Origin: an uncultured Acidobacteriia bacterium
GTDB taxonomy: Bacteria; Acidobacteriota; Terriglobia; Bryobacterales; Bryobacteraceae
Length of the DNA stretch: 33,198 nt
Direction of reading: 5' to 3'
Assembly (NCBI GenBank): GCA_903881085.1
Contig: CAIRSA010000452.1
Location: forward strand, 1-33,198
Shown here: positions 16,201 through 23,319 of the stretch, piece by piece
Layout: every line of letters begins with the position of its first letter
Position numbering within the stretch: position 1 is the stretch's first letter
Made by a program: the position numbers and the translations under genes
Notes under the pieces: model-generated
The model's input: only the letters and a program-made list of their open reading frames with translations
What the model was told of the DNA's origin: nothing
Databases searched by the model: none

Positions 16201-19200
16201 CCAAGATCGTGGACCCGGACCAGCAAACCATCTCCATGAGTTACGACAGCTCGAACCGCCTTACCGCGCTGACTGACCGCAATGGCGGCGTCACGCAATA
16301 CACCAGCCATGCGGCCTCCGGTTATCCCGCTTCCTCCACGGACAGCCTGGGCAACACGACTACGTTTTCCTATACCGCGCAGCCCCAAGGCGGATTCACC
16401 TTCTACAATCTGACCGGCATCGCCTATTCCGACGGCAGCACGGCGGCTTTGACGTACGACGCCAAGGGTAACATTCTAACGCAAACCGATGCCGCGGGAC
16501 GCAAGACTACGTTCACCTATACGCCCCGAGGACTACGGGCCACCTCGACGAGTCCTTCGGGAGCCACCGCCACGTTTACCTACAACTCTGACAATACGCT
16601 GGCGTCAGTCAAGGGCCCCACCGGCGACGTAACCTCCTTCGCTTACGATTCGGCCAAACGTGTATCCAAGATCACACAGGCAGACGGCAGCGTCCGGGAG
16701 TTGACCCACGACGCGCTCGACAATGTAACCTCGATCAAGAATGAAATGGGAGATTCGCGCTCCTTCACGTTTGACTCGAATAACCGCATCGCCACCGCTA
16801 CGGATTACCTGGGCGGCGTCAAGTCTTACCGCTACGACGCCAACGACCAGATCTCGGCCTTCGTGGACGAACTGGGAAACGCCGTTACCTACACCTACGA
16901 CGAACAGAACCGCCTGAGTTCCACCACCACGCCCAACGGCTACAGAGTCAAGCAGACTTACAACTCACAAGGGCGCGTGATCGGCTTGAGCGACGACGCG
17001 GGTCCGCTGTGGACCAAGACCTTCGACCGGGAAGCGCTGCCCGCTTCCACCACCGACGCCCTGGGCCGCACCTGGAAAACCACACGCGATGCGGTGGGCC
17101 AGGTTTCTCAAGTCACTGCGCCTTCCGGCGCTTCGTCGTCGATCACCTACGACAAACTCGGCCGCATCCTCCAGGCCACGGATGCCTCCTCGGTTGCTCT
17201 CGCCTACACTTACGACGCCGCGGGACTGGTTGCATCGGCTTCGCAAGGCAACACCGTGACGGCCAAGTTCACCCGTGACGCAGATGGGAACCGCACACGA
17301 ATCAACGATGCCAATGGCAAGAATTGGGACTCCGCATTCGATGGCGCCGGACGTCTGGTGTCGCAGAAAGATCCGCTAGGGAACGTCACGACCTTTGAAT
17401 ACAACACGCGGCAGCTTGTTTCCAAAGTCAACATGCCCTCGGCCAGCCTCAACGTCACTTACAATGCCGCCGGCCGGCCAATCCGGCGGTTGTACTCCGA
17501 CGGCGTCGATCTCCAGTTCACCTACAACAAGACCGGCCAGTTGACCGCCGCCAATGGTGTGACGCTGGCCTACGACGCCGCGCGAAACATGGTTTCTTCG
17601 AACGGCATCGGCGTCGGACGCGATTCCTCGGGGCGCATCGCGACAGTGACCATGGGCGCCGGCCGAGTTGTGACGTACACCTATAATGATCGAGGACTCC
17701 TAAGCTCGGTCCGCGACTGGACCGGCGGCGGGATGGACTTCACCTTCGACGCGTCTCGCGCGCTGGCCGGCATATCCCGGACCAACGGCGTTTCCACCGC
17801 CTTCGCCTACGATTCCGATGCGAACCCAAACTCGATCGTGGACAGCGGCGCGAGCGGCGTCATCGCCTCCATCGCTCTGATCTACGACGGCGCGGGCAAG
17901 GTGCTTTCCTCAGACCGCAATCTGCCGGGGACCGTCACCCTTCCGGCCGTTGCGCAAGCCTACACCTACGATGCCGCCAGCCAGATTTCCGGCGCGACCT
18001 ATGATGCCCTGGGGCGGCTGACCGGCGACGGCTCGCGTAAGTTTAGTTGGGATGCGGCATCGCGGCTGACGGCCTACACTCCGTCCGCCGGCGTCTCCCC
18101 GGTGGCTTTCAGCTACGATGCGTTTGGCTCCATGATCGGCCGCGGATCCCGAACGTTTGTAGTCAACTACGCGCTGGGGCAGGGCGCCGTTGGAATCGTG
18201 CGCGACGGCGCCACGGACACGCGCTATTATGTCCACACGCCCGGTGGGCTTCTGCTATATAGCGTGGAGGCCGACGGCGGCGTCCATCGCTTCTACCATT
18301 TCGACGAAAGCGGCAACACCGTCTACCTGACCGGCGACACGGGCGACATCACCGACACCTACGGCATCACACCGTTCGGCGAAACGGTCATCCGGACCGG
18401 GCAATCGGACAATCCGTTCACGTTCCAGGGAGTCGCCGGCGTCATGCAGGAAGGCTCCAGCAGCCTCTACTACATGCGCGCCCGCTTCTACGACGGAGCC
18501 ACCGCGCGCTTTCTGTCGCGGGATCCCCTTTCCATCCCGCTTCGGCCGTTGAGCGTAAATCCTTATCAGTACGCCGAGTTGAACCCCATCACCAACGCAG
18601 ACCCTTCCGGCTTGGGGACGCTCACGGCGGTGAACCAGAAGTATATTGACGCCTTCGGAAAGCTCGTCGCAGAAACCGTGACCGCCGAGCAGACCCGTCG
18701 TAGACAGGTGGCAGCCTACCAGGATTGGCTCGCTTCCCTGAGCCTTGTCGAGCGGGCGGCGCTGGCCATAGCAAGCGACCGCGCCAACCAGCTCGCCAAA
18801 CAGCTTGGATACCCGGCGGGCGATCCCAGAATCCAGACGCTGACCCAAATCCTCTGGAACGCCAGCTTAGATGTCGTCGAAGCCAAAGGCGGTACTCACC
18901 TCAACCAAGCCGCCTTGTCGGGAGCAGATGTGCTTGGAAAGGTCTCCAGTATCCTCTCTAATAACGAGAAGACCTTCACCAACAACGTCTCCTCGCTGCT
19001 CCACCAGGACGGGAGCGGCTTACTCCACCAGGACGGGAGCGGCTTACTCCACCAGGACGGTTCGGGCTTGATAATGGGCGCGCTCAACAGCCTGCTCCAC
19101 CAGGACGGCTCGGGTTTGATCCTGGGTGCCGCCACGGGAGTTGTCGCGCAGGGCGGCGGGAACCTGTTCAATCTTGCTACCACGCTCCTCAACCAGGATG

Positions 19201-19241
19201 GTTCGGGGATAATCGGCCATAGCGGTTCGACCTTCCATTAG
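13296..19241 (+). CDS. Secreted SBBP beta-propeller / RHS-repeat protein with LLHQDGSG tail
   Basis: A 1981-residue protein starting at GTG with a strong RBS. A signal peptide (1-20, ends GRAQ) is followed by the beta-rich domain that usually precedes SBBP repeats (about 25-250; YPGVDLLFYGDGQKLEYDF). About six SBBP propeller repeats follow (about 260-610; DAQGNLYVVG, DRDGNIYVAG, DSAGNVYICG). Then come a Cys cluster (C653-C680), a DUF6531-like entry module (ATGELYLAQTDL), and RHS/YD repeats (about 820-1690). The RHS core is YYMRARFYDGATARFLSRD near 1724-1742, continuing to NPITNADPSG near 1763-1772. After the core is a 209-residue variable C-terminus with no recognised toxin motif, ending in an octapeptide repeat tract. 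RHS shells usually encapsulate a C-terminal effector; here the tail does not look like a nuclease. Codon use is C-ending and unlike neighbouring genes rich in GCG/TTG, suggesting a different origin. Confidence 0.9.
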   Translation: MYKAVYATLILLICVVPGRAQRITPDTPVFQSLKEAAVTSGVAKDMLAQTPLGFEAASSGQSTRFTTSTWDYSLAFANASASIHWLEKNGKDASITMRWPGSRAGAAPEGLERQHGVSNYLTGSDPAQWRTGVAHYGRVRYPNIYPGVDLLFYGDGQKLEYDFVVAPHADPSRIRMEFDGASRLSLDAKGELSIFAHGRTIRQSLPAIYQTIGGVRRSVSGRFVLEGSAVRIALGDYDRSLALVIDPAVITASLGAAGATVPREVVVDAQGNLYVVGGSAAADLPGVSTGAQPAYGGGGADVFVSKFDAQGNLAWVTYLGGSGNESSGGIALDRDGNIYVAGYTDSTNFPPNPSGFQKTRAGGTDVFLVKLNPAGSAILASTYFGGTANDIPTNLQLDSAGNVYICGATGSANLPVKSAAQSTGGGGLSDGFIAKFRPDLSDLVYSTFLGGSSEDRVELIRVDGKGNAYATGYTLSTNFKTIAGAAQSTNKGGRDVFVVRLDPAGALAMSTLLGGSKDDSPLTMALAPSGDIYVGGTTASANFPMLAKGFQTTYGGDPTDGFLVRLTPAGALAASTFMGGPGDDSVNGLAYTSDGSLNVLVTLGSNIVGSSSKARASVSLPLLAYYIDKQGDLESFLYYHDFSYAETGALRGCTVGETHTCCTGTVTDQATGVRSCKLLCILNGLIGRPALSSNFDNPQAVAEPISTATGELYLAQTDLARSGVMGLEFSRYYSSHLSSNNLSSALGLNWMHNYETVLSVLADTAKVLLYPGKTVSFKQAGGGWVQSSALSTGYQFAVTPGGYQLLDPTDNHIYTFGPSGALTRIEDRNGNALTITQGSVGPVSISDGAGRTLAFTYTGSQLTKVEDQSGRSVLFGYTGNNLTSVTDPLASVTKYSYATSGQYAGLLTAALKPAGNTPQTQTFDDQGRVSKQTDASGNTMKMSYDGDTTTITDPLSVSAQHTYSNGALSKIVDPDQQTISMSYDSSNRLTALTDRNGGVTQYTSHAASGYPASSTDSLGNTTTFSYTAQPQGGFTFYNLTGIAYSDGSTAALTYDAKGNILTQTDAAGRKTTFTYTPRGLRATSTSPSGATATFTYNSDNTLASVKGPTGDVTSFAYDSAKRVSKITQADGSVRELTHDALDNVTSIKNEMGDSRSFTFDSNNRIATATDYLGGVKSYRYDANDQISAFVDELGNAVTYTYDEQNRLSSTTTPNGYRVKQTYNSQGRVIGLSDDAGPLWTKTFDREALPASTTDALGRTWKTTRDAVGQVSQVTAPSGASSSITYDKLGRILQATDASSVALAYTYDAAGLVASASQGNTVTAKFTRDADGNRTRINDANGKNWDSAFDGAGRLVSQKDPLGNVTTFEYNTRQLVSKVNMPSASLNVTYNAAGRPIRRLYSDGVDLQFTYNKTGQLTAANGVTLAYDAARNMVSSNGIGVGRDSSGRIATVTMGAGRVVTYTYNDRGLLSSVRDWTGGGMDFTFDASRALAGISRTNGVSTAFAYDSDANPNSIVDSGASGVIASIALIYDGAGKVLSSDRNLPGTVTLPAVAQAYTYDAASQISGATYDALGRLTGDGSRKFSWDAASRLTAYTPSAGVSPVAFSYDAFGSMIGRGSRTFVVNYALGQGAVGIVRDGATDTRYYVHTPGGLLLYSVEADGGVHRFYHFDESGNTVYLTGDTGDITDTYGITPFGETVIRTGQSDNPFTFQGVAGVMQEGSSSLYYMRARFYDGATARFLSRDPLSIPLRPLSVNPYQYAELNPITNADPSGLGTLTAVNQKYIDAFGKLVAETVTAEQTRRRQVAAYQDWLASLSLVERAALAIASDRANQLAKQLGYPAGDPRIQTLTQILWNASLDVVEAKGGTHLNQAALSGADVLGKVSSILSNNEKTFTNNVSSLLHQDGSGLLHQDGSGLLHQDGSGLIMGALNSLLHQDGSGLILGAATGVVAQGGGNLFNLATTLLNQDGSGIIGHSGSTFH
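18996..19208 (+). repeat. 24-bp coding repeats for LLHQDGSG
   Basis: Three direct 24-bp units (18996-19019, 19020-19043, 19044-19067) encode LLHQDGSG each time. A fourth is at 19092-19115 after one degenerate unit, and a fifth variant (LLNQDGSG) is at 19185-19208. The phase is always eight residues in the first four. The synonymous differences (CTG/TTA, GGGAGC/GGTTCG) show selection on the peptide rather than very recent copying. They occupy residues 1901-1971 of the RHS protein. Confidence 0.92.
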
Positions 19242-19271
19242 ACGCTTTGAATTTGCTTTGAGGATACTTTT

Positions 19272-19568
19272 ATGCTTAAACGAATCTGCTTGATACTGCT
19301 GACAGGGGCGCTGGCCGCCCAAGCTGTCACCTACTCCTACGACAGCGCCGGACGCCTCGTGAAGGCCGACTACGGCGCCGCGGGCGTGATCGTCTACGTC
19401 TACGATAACGCCGGCAACCTGGTAAACCGCACGGCGCAGGCTGGCGCGGGGAGCGTGTCCGCGGAGCCCCGGGCGAACTTGGAAGTACGCCCTGCTAAAA
19501 CTGAGGTGCCCCCAGCGGGAAACCGTCAATCGGAGAGTCCGCGCAGCGCTAGCCCTGGCGCTCGATAA
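19272..19568 (+). CDS. Small secreted YD-repeat protein
   Basis: 98 residues starting 30 bases after the large RHS gene, with TGAGGA about 10 bases before the ATG. A clean signal peptide (MLKRICLILLTGALAAQA) is followed by two YD/RHS motifs, YSYDSAGRLVKADYG and YVYDNAGNLVNRTA, and a Pro/Ser/Arg-rich tail. The last ~30 residues run into a stretch resembling a kinase relic in another frame, so the true 3' end may have been altered by rearrangement. It is probably cotranscribed with the RHS gene. Its role is unknown; a partner or leftover of an RHS C-terminus are both possible. Confidence 0.6.
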   Translation: MLKRICLILLTGALAAQAVTYSYDSAGRLVKADYGAAGVIVYVYDNAGNLVNRTAQAGAGSVSAEPRANLEVRPAKTEVPPAGNRQSESPRSASPGAR

Positions 19569-19569
19569 C

Positions 19570-19746
19570 GCACTGTCGCTCTCCAGGCAATTTATCGAGC
19601 CCGCAATTATCACGATCACTCCCGATGGTGTCGTCAAGGTGCTGGACTTCGGACTCGCCAAACTGGCCCAGGATACAACCAGAGCGGGCGGCAGTTCAGA
19701 AAATGCACGCCACAGAGACGCAGATGTCTGTCGTAGAGCATCCTAG
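19570..19746 (+). pseudogene. Ser/Thr protein kinase relic (DFG region)
   Basis: Bases 19612-19680 read TITPDGVVKVLDFGLAKLA and four more residues. This is the region between the catalytic loop and the activation loop of acidobacterial PknB-like kinases ('ANIKVTPDGVVKVLDFGLAKLA'). The DFG triad is intact, but the preceding HRDLKPAN is lost and the frame ends at a TAG (19744-19746) after unrelated residues. No start or other kinase domain is present. It is a clear gene remnant. Confidence 0.75.
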
Positions 19747-19811
19747 TGAGTGCGCTAGGACAACCGTAACGGCAGCTCGGATGGCGTTGGAGGAAACAGG
19801 AATCGGTTTAG

Positions 19812-20281
19812 CGTGGCGATGTCTCTGGTAGTGGCGTCGGAACCTTTATCTATCAGGACACGACGTGTAGCAACTGTGCGGCGAGTTCATGTAAGACGAC
19901 CAGCGCGGCGCTTTCAATTGGCACTGGAAAACTAACGGATGGAGTTGTGCCAGCATCGGAATGGACGGCGGGAAATCCGGAAGGCTGAGGGGGGCAAAGA
20001 CGTCGCCGGGCAACGTGGGCCCTCCAGGGTCGGTTTCCATCAACGGGACCAGCTTTGCAGGGATTCCATAGAACGCCTCGGAGATTCAGTCCTACATGAT
20101 TACAGGGTTGAATCAGAAAGGGAGCAGCATCACGGTCCAGTTCTTCCAGGACTCATTGAATCCGTGGATCATGATCGGCAAGGTGAGTTTCTATACCGCG
20201 AACCTGCCGGAGCCTGGACTGGTGGCAAGCGGCCTGGCGGCGGTAGCGGCGCGGTGGCGCAGGCGAGGGCAGGACGCCTAG
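19812..20281 (+). pseudogene. PEP-CTERM secreted protein, frameshifted and with a nonsense codon
   Basis: One frame (19812-19985) reads SGSGVGTFIYQDTTCSNC, then a serine-rich stretch and KLTDGVVPASEWTAG, then TGA. A second frame takes over (about 19985 onward, SVSINGTSFAGIP), meets a TAG at 20069-20071 and continues as ITVQFFQDSLNPWIMIGKV. It ends in LPEPGLVASGLAAVAARWRRR (PEP motif, hydrophobic segment, Arg-rich end), which is the PEP-CTERM exosortase-sorting signal. The signal peptide is missing. At least one frameshift and one stop mean it is dead, unless the last 61 codons from ATG 20096 are expressed. Confidence 0.65.
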
Positions 20282-20649
20282 GTCTACTAGGCGGGGCCGG
20301 GCCTTTCTTTAGCAGCGACTAGCTGAGCTGAATAGCTCCTGTATAGTCGGCCTATCGGAGAAAGCATTCCGATTGGGAAGATCACTCCCGCTAAGTCGGC
20401 TTGTGGCCGCCAGCCGTCTGCGGCGGGCGGATCACGCACTACTCGGAAAGAGCTTGGACTAGAGGATGACACGGGCGGAAATTCCCCAGTTCTGACATGT
20501 TGGCGGTTCCGTCCGGGTCTTTGGTGTTCCGGGAAGTGCATTAGAAAAATAAACCAAAAGGGAACCCTTTCTCCCTCTGCCCCTGAAACGTTCTCCCATT
20601 CCCCCTGACCTGCTGGCGAAGGAGTCTGCGTGATATCGTTAGATGGTTT
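20282..20649. other. Intergenic region, nothing recognised
   Basis: About 370 bases between the PEP-CTERM relic and the deacetylase gene. The only structure seen is a short palindrome AAAGGG-AA-CCCTTT (20557-20570). Short minus-strand frames here have no motif. Confidence 0.5.
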
Positions 20650-21549
20650 ATGCTGATCTCAAGACGCGAAGCTTTGCTGCAGAGTGCGGTTCCGTTGCTC
20701 GCCCAGGCAAGGCCGAGCATTGCGATTACCATGGATGACGTCCATTGGGAGTATATCCCAGAAGACCGTCGCTCCGAAGCGGAGGACCGCCTTTTGAGTC
20801 ATCTGTCGAAAACGCAGGCGTTTTTGTTTGCGGCAGGTGGGGCGGTTGACAATCCCCACGGCGCGGCCATCATGAAGAGTTGGAGCGCAGCCGGCCACCG
20901 CATCGGGAACCACACCTATAGTCACAAAGTATCCAACAAAATGAAGCCGGAGGAGTTCGAGGCGGACATTCTGCGCTGCGAAGGCGTGCTGCGCGGCTAT
21001 TCCGGGTTTCGAAAATGGTTCCGTTTCCCCGCTCTCAAGGAGGGCCAGACAAGCGAGCTTCGCGACCGCTTTCGTTCCTTCCTGGCCCGGCACAACTATC
21101 GCAACGGCCCCATTACTGTCGACGCATCGGATTGGTATTACAACCAGCGTTTAATCTCGCGCCTGACGGCTGAGCGCGGGTTCGACGTTTCGCGCTACCG
21201 GGAGCCCTATCTTGCCCATGTTTGGGACCGTGCGCAGTTCTACGACCAACTTTCTCGCCAGGTGTTGGGGCGCAGCGTGCCGCACACTCTCGAACTCCAC
21301 TACAATCTGGTGAATGCTCTGTTCCTGGGCGATTTACTGCGGATGTTCCGTTCGAAAGGTTGGGGTGTTATTGACGCGGAAGAAGCATTTTCGGATCAAG
21401 TGTTCACTCGCCAGCCGCACACCGCGCCGGCCGGTGAGAGCCTGCTCTGGGCACTGGCGAAGGAAACCGGCAAGTTTGCGGATCGCCTCCGTTACCCAGG
21501 CGAGAGCGGAGAGTACGAAAAGCCGTTGCTCGACCGTTTGGGCCTCTGA
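20650..21549 (+). CDS. Polysaccharide deacetylase (NodB-like, carbohydrate esterase 4)
   Basis: 299 residues. The N-terminus (ISRREALLQSAVPLLAQA) looks like a short Tat-type or Sec signal. NodB motif 1 is ITMDDV (D29 and D30), motif 2 is GNHTYSH (zinc ligands H88 and H92), and motif 3 is FRFPALKEG (about 124-132). Together they give a complete metal-dependent active site. The predicted activity is removal of N-acetyl groups from a cell-wall or extracellular polysaccharide in the periplasm. The ATG at 20650 has no good ribosome-binding site nearby. It is convergent with the DUF1501 gene. Confidence 0.87.
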   Translation: MLISRREALLQSAVPLLAQARPSIAITMDDVHWEYIPEDRRSEAEDRLLSHLSKTQAFLFAAGGAVDNPHGAAIMKSWSAAGHRIGNHTYSHKVSNKMKPEEFEADILRCEGVLRGYSGFRKWFRFPALKEGQTSELRDRFRSFLARHNYRNGPITVDASDWYYNQRLISRLTAERGFDVSRYREPYLAHVWDRAQFYDQLSRQVLGRSVPHTLELHYNLVNALFLGDLLRMFRSKGWGVIDAEEAFSDQVFTRQPHTAPAGESLLWALAKETGKFADRLRYPGESGEYEKPLLDRLGL

Positions 21550-22065
21550 GTGTGATTGTTCGGCGAATTACGAGAACCTTCGCCGCCTCCACCTCACTTC
21601 CGAGCTGCAACTACGGACTCATGCTGTTCGCCAACGCCGCAAAACGAACGTCAGCCTCGCCAGGCGGCACGCAGTCACCGACCATTAACATTTATTTTCG
21701 TCCACCTCAAGTGCCCGGCATATTTCCGCAAACACATGAAAAACAGTGCATAAAGATCTTAATCATTTTCCGTTGCCGCTGAGCTCATCCGAAATTCTGG
21801 GAACTCGCCCAGCCGCCAATGTTACAAATGGATCGTAATGCAGACAATCACCCACATCATCAACCGCACTCCGCTGCCACTGCCGCGAGCCCGATTGGAA
21901 GCAAACCCACCCCACAAAACCTGAGCAAAACCTGTGGGCCTGTTAAATCAAACACAATCAATCGGTTAGGTTGCTGAAAAAATAATATTTCCGTGCTTTT
22001 TGTAAACATTTTTTCTCAGGTTTCCCGCCCGCCGTGGGTGGCGCAGGATTGCCAATCTGCCCACG
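21550..22065. other. AT-richer convergent intergenic region with a hairpin
   Basis: About 515 bases between convergent genes with no convincing ORF. CCCACA (21911-21916) and TGTGGG (21933-21938) form a 6-bp stem with a 16-base loop. AAACCTGAG near 21917-21925 is inversely repeated by CTCAGGTTT near 22014-22022. The stretch 21975-22018 is markedly AT-rich with two T-runs and may act as the terminator for both genes. Confidence 0.4.
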
Positions 22066-23319
22066 TCAGGCGAAGGCTTCTGCCACGGGTTTGCCGCGAT
22101 CGGTGATCGGCACGGGGCGGCTGCCGGCGTAGAGGTTCCTGGCTGGGTCGATGCCCATGGCGGCGTGGATCGTCGCGTGGAAATCGGGGACCGTGATTAC
22201 GGAACCGGTTGATTTCTTGCCCAGTTCGTCGGTTTCGCCGAGGGCGCGGCCGAGGCGCAAGCCTCCTCCGGCTAGGACTCCGCTGAAGGCTTCGGCGTGG
22301 TGGCCGCGGCCGCCGCCGCTATCGAATTCCGGAGGACGGCCGAACTCCGTGGCGATGACGACCAGGGTGCGGTCGAGCATTTTGTTGGCTTCCAGATCGG
22401 TGAGCAGCGTGGCGAAAGCCTTGTCGAGGTCCTGAATCAGCAGGTGCTGATTGAGCTGACCTTCGTTGTGCGTGTCCCAACCGGAGCCGTTCAGGAAGTT
22501 AAGGTTGAACGATACTTCCACGAAGCGCACGCCGGATTGCACCAGGCGGCGGGCGAGCAGGCAGCGCTGACCGAATTCTTCACCGTAAGCTTCACGCAGG
22601 GCGGGCTTTTCGCGCTTCAAGTCGAAGACGTTCATGAACTGCGGGCCGGCGAGTTGGAAGCCCTGCTTGCTGACTTCGGCCTGCTGGCGGATCATCGGGT
22701 CGTCGGGGTTGTGACGGACGAAGTTGTCGCGCATGGAGCCGAGCAGCGACTCGCGGCGGTCCTGGCGGCTGGAGTCGACATCGGGGGGGCGGATGAAGCC
22801 GTTGGGGCCGGTCTCGGTTTGGGTGAGGTAGACGTAGCCGTACTTGGCACCGAGGAAGCCGGGGTCGCGGGTGATGTTGGGGTAGCCCATGACGACGTAG
22901 GCCGGGACCTTTTCGGTCTTGGGGCCTAACTCGTGGGAGATGATGGAACCGATGGAGGGATAGGTCAGGGTGCCGCTGGGTTTGCGTCCGGTGTGGAGCA
23001 GGTTGGCTGCTGCGGCATGCTCGCTGATAATGTCGTGCGAGAGGGTGCGCATGACGATGCAGCGGTCGAGCAGGGGGGCGGTGTTTTTGAGGTGCTCGCT
23101 GACGCGGACCTGATGGACGGCGGTTTCGATGGAGTCGTAGTAGGAGCCGGGCTTGCGCTTGCCGTCGCCGCGGACTTTGGGGTCGAAAGTGTCGAGGTGG
23201 GCTGCGCCTCCGCCGAGCCAGAGGAAGATGCAGGCGTCGGCTTTGCCTTTGGGCACGGCAGCCATGAGGGGCGCGGTGGCGCCGAGTTTCAAGAGATCGC
23301 GACGGGTTGGATTCATCAT
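22066..23319 (-). CDS. DUF1501 domain protein with Tat signal
   Basis: 417 residues. It has a Tat signal (TRRDLLKLGATAPLMAA) and the DUF1501 (sulfatase-like alkaline-phosphatase fold) features CIFLWLGGGAAHLDTFDPK, ISEHAAAANLLHTGRKPSG, SGWDTHNEGQ, VVIATEFGRPPEFD and GRGHHAEAFSGVLAGGG. The enzymatic role is not established. It follows the DUF1549/DUF1553 gene directly: that stop codon abuts this ATG on the minus strand. This is the standard pairing in planctomycetes, verrucomicrobia and Solibacter-type acidobacteria. Confidence 0.9.
   Translation of the reverse strand: MMNPTRRDLLKLGATAPLMAAVPKGKADACIFLWLGGGAAHLDTFDPKVRGDGKRKPGSYYDSIETAVHQVRVSEHLKNTAPLLDRCIVMRTLSHDIISEHAAAANLLHTGRKPSGTLTYPSIGSIISHELGPKTEKVPAYVVMGYPNITRDPGFLGAKYGYVYLTQTETGPNGFIRPPDVDSSRQDRRESLLGSMRDNFVRHNPDDPMIRQQAEVSKQGFQLAGPQFMNVFDLKREKPALREAYGEEFGQRCLLARRLVQSGVRFVEVSFNLNFLNGSGWDTHNEGQLNQHLLIQDLDKAFATLLTDLEANKMLDRTLVVIATEFGRPPEFDSGGGRGHHAEAFSGVLAGGGLRLGRALGETDELGKKSTGSVITVPDFHATIHAAMGIDPARNLYAGSRPVPITDRGKPVAEAFA

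Noticed and set aside
18996..19067. Three tandem 24-bp repeats considered as CRISPR-like
   Set aside because: They are contiguous without spacers, in frame, and encode a conserved octapeptide in a longer protein.
18600..19241. RHS C-terminal toxin domain with a downstream immunity gene
   Set aside because: No nuclease, deaminase or ADP-ribosyltransferase motif in the tail, and the downstream small gene is a secreted YD protein, not an immunity-type protein.
19044..19661. 205-codon minus-strand frame opposite the RHS tail and YD gene
   Set aside because: It is antisense to two better-supported genes, and its repeats are only the complement of the LLHQDGSG units.
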